Shown: piece by piece, positions 7,984-16,461 of the stretch | How positions within the stretch are numbered: the stretch's first letter is position 1 | Layout of the letters: every line of letters starts with the position of its first letter | From: Spirochaetaceae bacterium | GTDB taxonomy: Bacteria > Spirochaetota > Spirochaetia > SZUA-6 > Bin103 | Assembly: GCA_028821475.1 (NCBI GenBank) | Contig: JAPPGB010000071.1 | Span: 42,564 to 106,563 of the forward strand | DNA length: 64,000 bases | Direction of reading: 5' to 3' | Notes under the pieces: generated by a model | What the model saw: the letters and a program-made list of their open reading frames with translations, nothing else | Databases searched by the model: none | What the model was told of the DNA's origin: nothing | Made by a program: the position numbers and the translations under genes

Positions 7984-8937
7984 ATGGCGGACCTGCGCGC
8001 GGCACAGCAACTGACCCGGACGCGGCCATCCACGTGGCAGCGCGCCGTGCGCGTGCTGCGCAAGGACCGTTATCTCTACCTGATCTTCCTGCTGCCGTTC
8101 CTGTACTTCCTGGTGTTCCACTACCTGCCGATCTACGGCGTCATCATCGCGTTCAAGAACTACAAGGTGGCGTTCGGCATCTGGGGCTCCAAGTGGGTCG
8201 GCCTGCAGTACTTCATCGAGTTCCTGACCGATCCCTACGCCTGGAAGCTGATCCGCAACACCATGCTGCTGTCGTTCTACAGCATCGTCTTCGGCTTTCC
8301 GATACCGATCATCCTGGCGCTGCTGCTCAACGAGCTGCAGATCTCCTGGTTCAAGCGCGTGGTGCAGACGGTCAGCTACCTGCCGCACTTCATCTCCGTG
8401 GTGGTGGTGGCCGGCATGGTCGTGAACTTCCTGTCCAGCGACGGCCTGGTGAACCGCATCATCGTGGCGCTCGGCGGCGAGTCGTTCCCGTGGCTGATGC
8501 AGCCGCGCTGGTTTCCGGGCATCTACGTCATCTCCGGCATCTGGCAGCACGCCGGCTGGAGTTCCATCATCTACCTGGCAGCCCTGTCGGCGATCGATCC
8601 GGAACTGTACGAGGCGGCCACCATCGACGGCGCCGGCCGCTTCCAGCAGATGCGCCACATCACTCTGCCCGGCATCGCCCCCACCATCACCATCCTGCTG
8701 ATCCTGGATCTCGGGCGCATCATGTCGGTCGGCTGGGAGAAGATCCTGCTGCTGTACACCGGCGCCACCTACGAGACCGCCGACGTGCTGCAGACCTACA
8801 TCTACCGCCGCGGCCTGGAGGGCGCCGACTTCAGCTACGCCACCGCGGTGGGCGTGTTCCAGGGGCTGGTGGGCCTGGCGTTCGTGGTCGGCGCCAACTA
8901 CCTGTCGCGCCGGCTGTCGGATACCAGCCTGTGGTAA
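7984..8937 (+). CDS. ABC sugar importer permease, LplB family
   Basis: This is a 317-residue inner-membrane permease with six predicted membrane segments, the first at LIFLLPFLYFLVFHYLP. The EAA loop (YEAATIDGAGRFQQMRHITL) contacts the ATPase. The family wording (YGVIIAFKNYKV, LNRIIV-type loops) matches LplB/YtcP-type permeases for oligosaccharides. It forms a three-gene operon with the second permease, whose start overlaps this stop, and the binding protein. No ATPase is encoded nearby, so a shared MsmK/UgpC-type ATPase elsewhere is presumed, as is common for this subfamily. There is no Shine-Dalgarno; the promoter lies directly in front. Confidence 0.9.
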   Translation: MADLRAAQQLTRTRPSTWQRAVRVLRKDRYLYLIFLLPFLYFLVFHYLPIYGVIIAFKNYKVAFGIWGSKWVGLQYFIEFLTDPYAWKLIRNTMLLSFYSIVFGFPIPIILALLLNELQISWFKRVVQTVSYLPHFISVVVVAGMVVNFLSSDGLVNRIIVALGGESFPWLMQPRWFPGIYVISGIWQHAGWSSIIYLAALSAIDPELYEAATIDGAGRFQQMRHITLPGIAPTITILLILDLGRIMSVGWEKILLLYTGATYETADVLQTYIYRRGLEGADFSYATAVGVFQGLVGLAFVVGANYLSRRLSDTSLW

Positions 8938-9833
8938 CCACGCGCCTGCGCACCGCGTTCAGCGACCGCTCGCTCGGCTCGTACTCGTTCGACATCGTCA
9001 ACGTGGTGCTGCTGCTCGGGGTGGTGTTCGTGACCCTCTACCCGATGTACTACATCCTCATCGTGTCGTTCTCCGACGGCAAGGAGGTGCTGCTCGGGCG
9101 GGTGCGCTTCTGGCCGCGCGGCCTCAACCTGCAGTCGTACCAGATGGTGCTGCGCGACGACACGGTGATCCGCTCGCTGTTCAACTCGATCCTGTACACC
9201 TCGGTCGGCACCGCCATCAACCTGGTGCTGTCCACCCTGTGCGCCTACCCGCTGGCGCGGCGCGACTTCTCGGGGCGCAAGCTGCTGACCCTGTACGTGG
9301 CGATCACGATGTTCTTCCAGGGCGGGCTGATCCCACTCTACCTGGTGGTGCTGCAGCTCGGCCTGCTCGACACCATGTGGGCGATCGTGCTGGTGCCGGC
9401 GATCAACCAGTTCTACATGTTCATCATGCGCACCTACTTCCAGGGCCAGCCGACGGCGCTGCACGAGGCGGCGATCATCGACGGTGCCAACGACATCCAG
9501 ATCCTGGCGCGCATCGTGGTGCCGCTCGCCAAGCCGATCATGGCCACCATGCTGCTGTTCTACGCCGTCCAACACTGGAACAGCTTCTTCCACGCGCTGA
9601 TATTCCTCACCGAGAAGCGCCTCTACCCGCTGCAACTGATCCTGCGCAGCGTGGTGGTCGAGGCCACCTTCGAGCAGATGAACGACATCGGCGCCGCCAC
9701 CGACTTCATGGTGCTGGAGAAGACCATCCGGTTCTCGGTGATCATGGTATCGACACTGCCGATTCTGTTGGTGTATCCCTTCCTGCAGAAATATTTCGTG
9801 AAGGGCGTCATGATCGGCGCCCTGAAGGGATAA
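8931..9833 (+). CDS. ABC sugar importer permease, YtcP/LplC (CUT1) family
   Basis: This is a 300-residue membrane protein, the second permease of the importer. It shows the CUT1 hallmarks YPMYYILIVSFSDG in the first membrane segment and the EAA loop ALHEAAIIDGANDIQI with Gly. The C-terminus ends in YFVKGVMIGALKG, which is characteristic of LplC-like permeases. The GTG start lies inside the end of the first permease (7-base overlap), indicating translational coupling. The preceding open sequence in this frame is a shadow of the first permease. Sugar specificity cannot be read from the sequence. Confidence 0.9.
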   Translation: MVTTRLRTAFSDRSLGSYSFDIVNVVLLLGVVFVTLYPMYYILIVSFSDGKEVLLGRVRFWPRGLNLQSYQMVLRDDTVIRSLFNSILYTSVGTAINLVLSTLCAYPLARRDFSGRKLLTLYVAITMFFQGGLIPLYLVVLQLGLLDTMWAIVLVPAINQFYMFIMRTYFQGQPTALHEAAIIDGANDIQILARIVVPLAKPIMATMLLFYAVQHWNSFFHALIFLTEKRLYPLQLILRSVVVEATFEQMNDIGAATDFMVLEKTIRFSVIMVSTLPILLVYPFLQKYFVKGVMIGALKG

Positions 9834-9874
9834 CGACCCCAATCGCGCGCGACGAGCGCGCCAAAGGAGATTTC

Positions 9875-11392
9875 ATGAGGTTTTCGTTCGTTGCGGCGGG
9901 GCTGGCCCTGCTGCTCGTTTCCGGCATGGTGTGGGCCGCCGGCGAGGAAGAGGGCGCCGCGTCCGAGCGCGTCACCATCACCTTCATGCGGCCCGAGCAC
10001 CCGTCGTCGCCGATCCACACCGACGCACCGGTGTACGAGGCGATCCGCGAGGCGCTCAACATCGACCTGCAGATCGAGGCGATCCCCAGCGGCGACTACA
10101 ACGCCAAGGTGCAGTTGCTGCTCGGCACCGCCCAGTTGCCCGACATCGCGCGGCTGCGGCAGCGGCAGGTGAACGACTTCGCCGACTCCGGCGTGTTCCT
10201 GCCGCTCAACGAGCCGCTCAAGAACCAGGCGCCGGACCTTTGGACGTACATCGACGCCATACCCGACGCCAAGAAGACGTTCATCGACGGCACCATGTAC
10301 TACGTGCCGCAGATGGACTCCTTCCAGAAGCTGCTCGCCCCGATCCCGATGATCCGGCACGACCTGCTCGACGACACGGGACAGGAGATGCCCGACACCT
10401 TCGACGAGCTGTACGAGACGCTGGCCAACTTCAAGCGCGAATTCCCGGACTCGCAGCCGTGGACCGTGCGCGGCGGCACCCGCAACCTGCTCAACCGTGC
10501 CGCGTTCCCGATGGGCATGGGCTGGGGCATTCACTGGCAGCCCGGCGAGCAGCGCTGGGTGTACGGCACCGTCAAGCCCGAATTCAAGGCGATCCTGGAG
10601 TACTTTCGCAACGCGTACGTCGACGGCGTGCTGGACCCCGACTTCGCCATCAACTCTTCCAGCCAGTGGCACGAGAAGCTGGGCTCCGGCAAGTCGCTGT
10701 TCTACTACGACAACATGACCTTCGGCCTGAACTACACGCTCAGCCTGCGCCAAGTGAAGCCGGACGCGCTGTTCTGGCCGGTCCCGGTGATGGAGAACTC
10801 GTTCGGATCGCGGCAGAACTTCTCCTATCCGCGCCACTGGCTGTCCAGCGGCTTCACGGTGGCCGCCAAGAGCAACCACCACGACCGCATCATGGAGCTG
10901 TTCAACTGGATGGCCCACGGCGACGGCTTGCTGATCACCAATTGGGGCATCGAAGGCGAGCACTGGCACCGCGTCAACGGCGAGATCGAGGCCTTGCCGG
11001 AGGTGCTGGACACCTACCGCGGCGCCTCCGACCCGCAGCGCGCGATGCGTTCCTCGATCGGTACCGGCCTGCTGCAGTTCTGCCTGATCGTCGACCAGAA
11101 GCCGATCTACTACTATGATCCGCCGGAGGTCTCCGACTGGTACGCGCAGGTGCAGGCCGACCCCAACATGCACCTGCCGGTGCTGCCGCCGCCCTTCAAC
11201 GAGGAAGAGCGCGAGCGGCTCAAGCGCCTGATCACCGACGTCGACAACATCCTCAACCCGGCGCTCGACGGCTTCATCGTCGGCACCGTGTCCCTGGACG
11301 AATTCGACAACGTGATGCAGCAGGCCATCGCCGCCGGCGCCGAGGAGATCGAACAGATCTACAACGCCGCCGAGGAGCGCCTGCGCTCGTAA
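9875..11392 (+). CDS. Extracellular solute-binding protein (family 1) of the LplABC-type importer
   Basis: This is a 505-residue periplasmic binding protein. A signal peptide (MRFSFVAAGLALLLVSGMVW) ends near Ala-Ala-Gly, with no lipobox cysteine, so the protein should be soluble in the periplasm rather than lipid-anchored. The mature part has the YtcQ/LplA layout: early NIDLQIEAIPSGDYNAKVQL and LPDIARLRQRQVNDFADSG, and late wording that recurs in oligosaccharide binders. An AAAGGAGA site sits 6-8 bases before the ATG. It is the last gene of the operon and is followed by a strong hairpin. The substrate is likely an oligo- or polysaccharide fragment; nearby sulfatases make a sulfated glycan plausible but unproven. 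Confidence 0.88.
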   Translation: MRFSFVAAGLALLLVSGMVWAAGEEEGAASERVTITFMRPEHPSSPIHTDAPVYEAIREALNIDLQIEAIPSGDYNAKVQLLLGTAQLPDIARLRQRQVNDFADSGVFLPLNEPLKNQAPDLWTYIDAIPDAKKTFIDGTMYYVPQMDSFQKLLAPIPMIRHDLLDDTGQEMPDTFDELYETLANFKREFPDSQPWTVRGGTRNLLNRAAFPMGMGWGIHWQPGEQRWVYGTVKPEFKAILEYFRNAYVDGVLDPDFAINSSSQWHEKLGSGKSLFYYDNMTFGLNYTLSLRQVKPDALFWPVPVMENSFGSRQNFSYPRHWLSSGFTVAAKSNHHDRIMELFNWMAHGDGLLITNWGIEGEHWHRVNGEIEALPEVLDTYRGASDPQRAMRSSIGTGLLQFCLIVDQKPIYYYDPPEVSDWYAQVQADPNMHLPVLPPPFNEEERERLKRLITDVDNILNPALDGFIVGTVSLDEFDNVMQQAIAAGAEEIEQIYNAAEERLRS

Positions 11393-11483
11393 ACCGAGCC
11401 ACGCATCGTGGCAGTTCGGGCCGTGTGCCGGCCGGCGGCAACGCCGGTCCGCGCGGCTCTTCGGGCTGGCGAGATTTCGCAGC

Positions 11484-11516
11484 GAGTCCGCCGGGCGCTG
11501 CCACTCCGGCGGACTC
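11484..11516 (+). terminator. Hairpin terminator after the sugar importer operon
   Basis: A perfect 11-bp stem (GAGTCCGCCGG / CCGGCGGACTC) encloses an 11-base loop, with no T-run. It lies about 90 bases after the binding-protein stop in a 290-base intergenic stretch that otherwise shows nothing but the start region of the next operon. As a GC-rich stem without U-tract its termination role is inferred. Confidence 0.55.
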
Positions 11517-11683
11517 TACCAACCGGGCCACCGGCCAAGTAGCTGGACAACAGTGCAAGAACTCAAGCGAGTGGCCCACGTTGCGCCCGCCGGTGGCCGT
11601 CATGTCCCTCGCCGTGGTATTGCGTCTCGGCGAGTCGGTGTCGGCATCGCGACGCAACTCCGTCTGTGATATACAGGAATAGC

Positions 11684-12826
11684 ATGCTGCTTCGCAGATT
11701 GAGAGTATCGGGGCTTCTCTCCTTCGGGCCGAAGGGAATCGATCTCCCACTGAAGCCACTGAATGTGCTCATCGGACCGAACGGGTCAGGAAAGTCGAAT
11801 CTTCTGGAGATTCTCGCACTACTCAGGGCGACTCCCCGAGGGCTGCTCGATCCGGTTCGGCGCAGCGGCGTGGGCGAGTGGTTCTGGAAGGGCCGGGAGT
11901 CCTCGTTGGACGCCGCCGTCGATGCGGTGATCCACTTTCCGGTCGGCACGGTAGTCGAGTTGCGACACATTCTGAAACTGACGCGGCGTTCGCATCGTTT
12001 CGAGGTCACCGAGGAACGGATCGAGAGGTCGGCGGACGGTGACCATTCGTACTACTGCTTCCAGAACGGTGATGCCGTTCTCAATGACGAGCCGGAACAG
12101 GGGCGCCACCTTGACAGCCCGAATCGCGAGGAATCGATCCTGGCACAGCTCTATGCGCCCGGACGGTACCCTCATCTTCAATACCTGCAGGCGTCCTATC
12201 GGAGAATTAGACTGCATCGCCGGTGGGATTTCGGCCCCGCTTCGTCGCTCCGGGACCGGCAGAGCGCCGATGGTCCCAGTGACATGCTGCTCGATGGCGG
12301 CGACAACTTGGCTCTGGTGCTCTCAGGGATCAAGGGCGACACCCGAAGGAGACTATTGCATGCGCTCCGAGATGTGTATGACGGGGTGATCGACTATCGT
12401 TGCCAAGTCGATGGCGGCTATGTGTCGCTGTTCATCGAGGAGCAAGGAGACCGGGAGATTGCGGCAAGCCGCCTGTCCGACGGAACGTTGCGATATATGA
12501 GCCTGCTTGCCATCCTGCTGGATCCGAACCCGCCCCTACTGGTGGCGATCGAAGAACCCGAGCTCGGTCTGCACCCTGACATCATTCCGACGGTGGCGGA
12601 GCTTCTGCTGGATGCCTCGCGGCGAATGCAACTCGTCGTTACGACCCACTCTCGATCCCTTATCGACTCACTGTCCGACCACCCATCCAGCGTCGTGGTG
12701 TGTGAACAGGAGGATGGTGAATCACGCTTCGAGCGGCTGGACGGCGATAGGTTGAAAGTCTGGCTCGACGAGTTCAGCCTCGGCAAAGTTTGGAGCATGG
12801 GCGAACTTGGCGGTAATCGCTGGTGA
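11684..12826 (+). CDS. AAA_21/RecF-like ATPase paired with a DUF4276 protein (candidate defence ATPase)
   Basis: This is a 380-residue ABC/SMC-type ATPase. Walker A GPNGSGKS is at 31-38; a signature-like SDGTLRYMSLLAILL precedes Walker B LVAIEEPELGLHPD, and the switch VVTTHSRSLID follows. It ends in SMGELGGNRW, an ending I know from AAA_21 proteins encoded next to DUF4276 genes. The next gene starts inside its stop (GTGA). Such ATPase-TOPRIM pairs resemble OLD-like and PARIS (AriA/AriB) anti-phage modules, where the ATPase senses and the partner acts. AGGA lies five bases before the ATG; a GTG at 11666 is a less likely start. GC content is visibly lower than in neighbours. Confidence 0.85.
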   Translation: MLLRRLRVSGLLSFGPKGIDLPLKPLNVLIGPNGSGKSNLLEILALLRATPRGLLDPVRRSGVGEWFWKGRESSLDAAVDAVIHFPVGTVVELRHILKLTRRSHRFEVTEERIERSADGDHSYYCFQNGDAVLNDEPEQGRHLDSPNREESILAQLYAPGRYPHLQYLQASYRRIRLHRRWDFGPASSLRDRQSADGPSDMLLDGGDNLALVLSGIKGDTRRRLLHALRDVYDGVIDYRCQVDGGYVSLFIEEQGDREIAASRLSDGTLRYMSLLAILLDPNPPLLVAIEEPELGLHPDIIPTVAELLLDASRRMQLVVTTHSRSLIDSLSDHPSSVVVCEQEDGESRFERLDGDRLKVWLDEFSLGKVWSMGELGGNRW

Positions 12827-13398
12827 AGGTGCGGATCTACATCGAAGGTGGCGGCGAGGGCAAGGAACTCGACGAAGTCTTCCGGCGTGCCTGGAAGAGA
12901 TTCTTCGACGCCGCTGGCGTGCGCCACAAGCCGCGGGTCATACGAGGGGGCGGACGACAACACACCTTCGACGCATTCAGAAATCGCGCGGCTCGCGACA
13001 CCGCGGAGGAAACCTCGCTCCTCCTGGTGGACAGCGAAGGCGCCGTGCGGTCCGACGTTTGGAAACACTTACACATCCGTGACGGGTGGGTGCGCCCCGC
13101 TGGGGTCAGTCATCGGCAGGCATTTCTCATGGTGCAGGTCATGGAGACCTGGTTCCTCGCCGACGTCGATTCGTTGCAGCGCTGCTTCGGAGCATCGTTC
13201 AGACCAAACGCCCTCCGCGAATGGCCCCAATTGGAGCAGGTGCCAAAGCAGACCGTCTACAACGTGCTTGCCCAAGCATCCGGCAGACGCTACACCAAAC
13301 GAACGGCATTTGACCTGTTGGAGCGAGTCAGTCCCGATCTCGTAGAGAACGCCTGTCCCCATGCCAAGGCGCTGCTGAATCAGCTACGGTCGCTCTGA
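12823..13398 (+). CDS. DUF4276 family protein (TOPRIM-like candidate effector)
   Basis: This 191-residue protein matches the DUF4276 family along its length. The N-terminal IYIEGGGEGKEL (6-16) supplies the TOPRIM-type glutamate, LLLVDSEG (66-73) supplies the Asp70-x-Glu72 acidic pair, and the strongly conserved MVQVMETWFLAD (103-114) follows. The C-terminus HAKALLNQLR is also family-like. The fold is related to OLD and RNase M5 TOPRIM nucleases. It is translationally coupled to the ATPase through a GTGA overlap, so the two proteins probably form one complex. All catalytic-type acids are present and the gene is intact. A nuclease role in phage defence is an inference from the pairing. Confidence 0.85.
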   Translation: MKVRIYIEGGGEGKELDEVFRRAWKRFFDAAGVRHKPRVIRGGGRQHTFDAFRNRAARDTAEETSLLLVDSEGAVRSDVWKHLHIRDGWVRPAGVSHRQAFLMVQVMETWFLADVDSLQRCFGASFRPNALREWPQLEQVPKQTVYNVLAQASGRRYTKRTAFDLLERVSPDLVENACPHAKALLNQLRSL

Positions 13399-13432
13399 CC
13401 GACACGTACAGCGCCGTGGTACGCTGTCCCTG

Positions 13433-15112
13433 GTGATTGACCGCCCCAACATAGTGGTGCTGATGACGGATCAGCAGCGGGCAGACGCGATGGGGTGCGC
13501 CGGCAACCCGGTGCTGCGCACGCCGGCGATGGACGCAATCGCGGCCTCTGGGGTGCGGTTCAGCAATGCGTGCGCGTCGACCCCGGTGTGCGTGGCGTCG
13601 CGGATGAGCTTCATTACCGGCCACCGGGCGTCGCGCACCCACTGGGTGGACAACGGCGCCCTGCCCGGCCCGGTGCCGGAGTTGCCCACCATGATGAGCC
13701 TGTTGCTGCGCGCCGGCTACTGGACCCACGGCGTGGGCAAGATGCACTTCGGCGGGCGCTCCTACGGCTTCCGCAACCTGCTCACCATGGAGGAGGGCGT
13801 AGCGCACCGCGTCGACGACGACTACCTGCGCTACCTGCGCGACGCCGGCGTGCACGCCCGCTTTCCCAAGGGGATGCGCGACCTGCTCTACTTCCAGCCG
13901 CAGACCAGCGGCGTTCCGGTGCAGCACAGCGCCAGCAACTGGGTCGCCGACCGCTCCATCGAGTTCCTGCACGAGCACGCCCGCTACCGCAGCGGGCAGC
14001 CGTTCTTCCTGTGGTCCTCCTGGATCGCGCCGCATCCACCGTTCGCGCCCAGCGAGCCTTACGACGAACTGTACGATCCGGCCGCCATGCCGCTGCCGGT
14101 GTACGCCGACCGGCCGGTGCGCGACCTGCCGTCGGCGCTGTGGCCGCACCGCGCCCGCTTGGACGGCGCTCACCGCGACCCCGACCGCATGCGCCGCATC
14201 CGCGCCCTCTACTACGGCCTGATAAGCCAGGTGGACGACGGCATCGCGTGCATCATGGCGGCGTTGCGCGAGCTGCGGCTGGAGGAGAACACGGTGGTAC
14301 TGTTCACGGCCGATCACGGCGAGATGCTCGGCGACCACGGCCTGGCGCAGAAGAACTGCCCCTACGAGCCGTCGGTGCGCGTGCCCCTGCTGCTGCGCTG
14401 GCCGGGGCGCACCCGCGCCGGAAGCACCTGCGACGACCCGGTCGGCCTGACCGACGTGCTTCCCACCCTGGTGGCTGAGCTGGGCCTCGACTACCCCGCC
14501 GGCCACGGCCCGCTGCCCGGCGAGAGCCTGCTCGGCAAGGCCGGCGGCGGCCTCGCCTCCGGGCGAGACGACTATGTGATCGACTACGGCCAGGGTGCGC
14601 GGCGCTGGATCGCGGTGCGCACCCGCCGCCACAAGTACGCGCTGTTCGCCTGCGACGGCGGCCGCGAGGAGCTGTACGACTTGCACGCCGACCCGCACGA
14701 GCGACACAACCTGGCCGCCGCACAACCGGCGCTCACCGCCGCGTTTCGCGAGCGCGCCCTGGAGTGGGAGCGCACGTCGGGCCTGGCCCGCGCACCGGGA
14801 GACGCCGCCTCGTTTCGCGGAGAGCGCCTCCGCACCTGGCCGGCGCCGGCGGCCATCCCCACCGAAGGCGAACTGCGCGACGTAACGGTCAACGAAGGAG
14901 CGTGGCCAAAGCGCGTGCCCGCAGACGAGGCCGCCACCCTGGAGAGCTTCGCCGCCGCCTTCACGCGCGCCATCAGCAAGGAGACCACGCTCAGCCCCGA
15001 CAAGCTCTCCCTGGCCGCCTACAAGCGCAAGATCAGCCGCCTCGGCCCCCGCGACCCCGGCGGCGAATCGCTCGCCGGCACCCCCTGGGAACAAGCCTGG
15101 CACGACGCTTGA
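13433..15112 (+). CDS. Type I sulfatase (arylsulfatase/choline-sulfatase-like)
   Basis: This is a 559-residue alkaline-phosphatase-superfamily sulfatase without a signal peptide. The N-terminal PNIVVLMTDQQRAD provides metal ligands (Asp, Gln region). The modification site is CVASR at 53-57, a Cys-type formylglycine motif with Ala in place of the usual Pro. GKMHFGG and TADHGEMLGDHGL are the further active-site blocks. It removes sulfate esters, probably from sugars or other organics, and needs a formylglycine-generating enzyme that is not in the window. GTG start; a weak TACGCT -10-like box lies seven bases ahead. A truncated antitoxin-like gene follows. Confidence 0.9.
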   Translation: MIDRPNIVVLMTDQQRADAMGCAGNPVLRTPAMDAIAASGVRFSNACASTPVCVASRMSFITGHRASRTHWVDNGALPGPVPELPTMMSLLLRAGYWTHGVGKMHFGGRSYGFRNLLTMEEGVAHRVDDDYLRYLRDAGVHARFPKGMRDLLYFQPQTSGVPVQHSASNWVADRSIEFLHEHARYRSGQPFFLWSSWIAPHPPFAPSEPYDELYDPAAMPLPVYADRPVRDLPSALWPHRARLDGAHRDPDRMRRIRALYYGLISQVDDGIACIMAALRELRLEENTVVLFTADHGEMLGDHGLAQKNCPYEPSVRVPLLLRWPGRTRAGSTCDDPVGLTDVLPTLVAELGLDYPAGHGPLPGESLLGKAGGGLASGRDDYVIDYGQGARRWIAVRTRRHKYALFACDGGREELYDLHADPHERHNLAAAQPALTAAFRERALEWERTSGLARAPGDAASFRGERLRTWPAPAAIPTEGELRDVTVNEGAWPKRVPADEAATLESFAAAFTRAISKETTLSPDKLSLAAYKRKISRLGPRDPGGESLAGTPWEQAWHDA

Positions 15113-15128
15113 GATTGAGGAGGTTGTG

Positions 15129-15320
15129 ATGGCTGTGAATGTCGAGGACAAGATTGCGGGGCTCGATCCCGACCGGCGCCGCAAGGTCGAGGAGCGGGCA
15201 AAGGAACTGATCGCCGAGGAGATGACGCTCCGGGAACTGCGCAAGGCCCGGCGCCTCATCCGGGTCAACTTGGCACGCAGGCCCGACACTTCGCGGCCAC
15301 GCACCGATTCAGGCTGCTGA
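15129..15320 (+). pseudogene. Truncated XRE-type antitoxin
   Basis: This 63-codon frame has a very good GAGGAGG site. It starts like single-domain XRE antitoxins (RRKVEERAKELIAEEMTLREL then RKARRLIRVNLAR). After that point the helix-turn-helix recognition helix and the C-terminal serine-rich segment are gone, replaced by about 13 unrelated residues (RPDTSRPRTDSGC). No toxin gene lies beside it. The deletion is judged against the usual length of about 95-100 residues. It converges on the permease gene ending at 15322. Confidence 0.6.
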
Positions 15321-15321
15321 A

Positions 15322-16461
15322 CTACTTGTAGGGGTCGGCGGCGTCGCGCAGGCCGTCGCCGACGGCGTTGTAGCACAGCACCGTCATGAACACGAAGATG
15401 CCCGGGATCAGCAGCCACGGGTTCAGCGCGATCACGCTGACGTTGGAAGCCTGCTGGAGCTGGACTCCCCAGCTCACCGTCGGTGACGTCAGTCCCAGGC
15501 CCAGGAAACTGAGGCCGGTCTCGCCGATGATCATCGACGGGATCGCCAGGGTGACGTGCACGATCAGGTAGCCGACGAAGTTGGGCAGCATGTGGCCGGT
15601 GATGACCCGGTAGTTGTTGGTGCCGGCCACCTTTGCCGCCGTCACGAAGTCCTCCTCGCGCAGTTGCAGGATCTTGCCGCGCACGGTGCGCGCCAGCCCG
15701 GTCCAGCCGAGAATCGACAGGATCACGGACATCAGGAAGTACTTGGTCACGGGAGGCCACTCCAGCGGTATCGCCGCGGCCAGCGCCATCCACAGGGGCA
15801 GCCCCGGCATCGCCTCGATGAACTCCACGATGCGCTGGATGATCATGTCCACGCCGCCGCCGAGCAGGCCGGAGGCGCCGCCGAGCAGGGCGCCGAGCAC
15901 GAAACTGAGCGCGATGCCGACCAGGCCGATCGACAACGAGATCTGCGCACCGTGGATGACGCGGGTCAACACGTCGCGGCCCAGGTCGTCGGCCCCGAAC
16001 AGGTAGACCACCGCCGGGTCGTCGACGCCGAACAGGCGGAGCCGCGCCTCGAACAGGCCCCACAGCTTGTAAGGCTCGCCCTTGACGAACCACCTGATCG
16101 GGTAGCGCGTCTCCCGGTCTTCCGAGAACACCAGCAGGAACGTCGCGGGGTCGCGCTCCTGCGCCAGGCCGTACACGAACGGCACCTGCAGTTGTCCGTC
16201 GTGGAACACGTGGATTCGCGTCGGGGGCAGGAACGCCAGCTCCGTGCGGCTCTTGATCTTGTCGTATGGCGAGAAAAACCCGGCGAAGATCGCCGTGAAG
16301 TACAACACGCCCAGAATCACCGCCGACACCACCGCCAGCTTGTGGCGCGTAAACTTGCGCCGCATCAGCACCCAGTGGGACGCGACGTAGTACTGCTCCC
16401 GCTCTTCCTCGGCCCGGCTGGCCGCGTCCGACGACATCGGCGCCCGCGTCTCGGTGCTCAT
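15322..16461 (-). CDS. Oligopeptide/dipeptide-type ABC permease (DppC/OppC family)
   Basis: This is a 379-residue inner-membrane permease. An N-terminal cytoplasmic stretch leads to the first membrane segment (LAVVSAVILGVLYFTAIFAG), then a large periplasmic insertion of about 110 residues. The canonical core follows: FGADDLGRDVLTRVIHGAQI, five membrane segments and the EAA loop EEDFVTAAKVAGTNNYRVI. It ends in DGLRDAADPY, the normal OppC terminus. The ATG overlaps the stop of the DppB-like gene by one base, so both are co-translated. The frame is open upstream, but only as the neighbour's shadow. No ATPase genes follow, so partners lie elsewhere. Confidence 0.9.
   Translation of the reverse strand: MSTETRAPMSSDAASRAEEEREQYYVASHWVLMRRKFTRHKLAVVSAVILGVLYFTAIFAGFFSPYDKIKSRTELAFLPPTRIHVFHDGQLQVPFVYGLAQERDPATFLLVFSEDRETRYPIRWFVKGEPYKLWGLFEARLRLFGVDDPAVVYLFGADDLGRDVLTRVIHGAQISLSIGLVGIALSFVLGALLGGASGLLGGGVDMIIQRIVEFIEAMPGLPLWMALAAAIPLEWPPVTKYFLMSVILSILGWTGLARTVRGKILQLREEDFVTAAKVAGTNNYRVITGHMLPNFVGYLIVHVTLAIPSMIIGETGLSFLGLGLTSPTVSWGVQLQQASNVSVIALNPWLLIPGIFVFMTVLCYNAVGDGLRDAADPYK

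Noticed and set aside
13328..16093. Minus-strand frame of 921 codons across the sulfatase and permease genes
   Set aside because: Only the stretch within the permease gene makes sense in another frame; the rest is Arg/Ala/Gly-rich shadow text.
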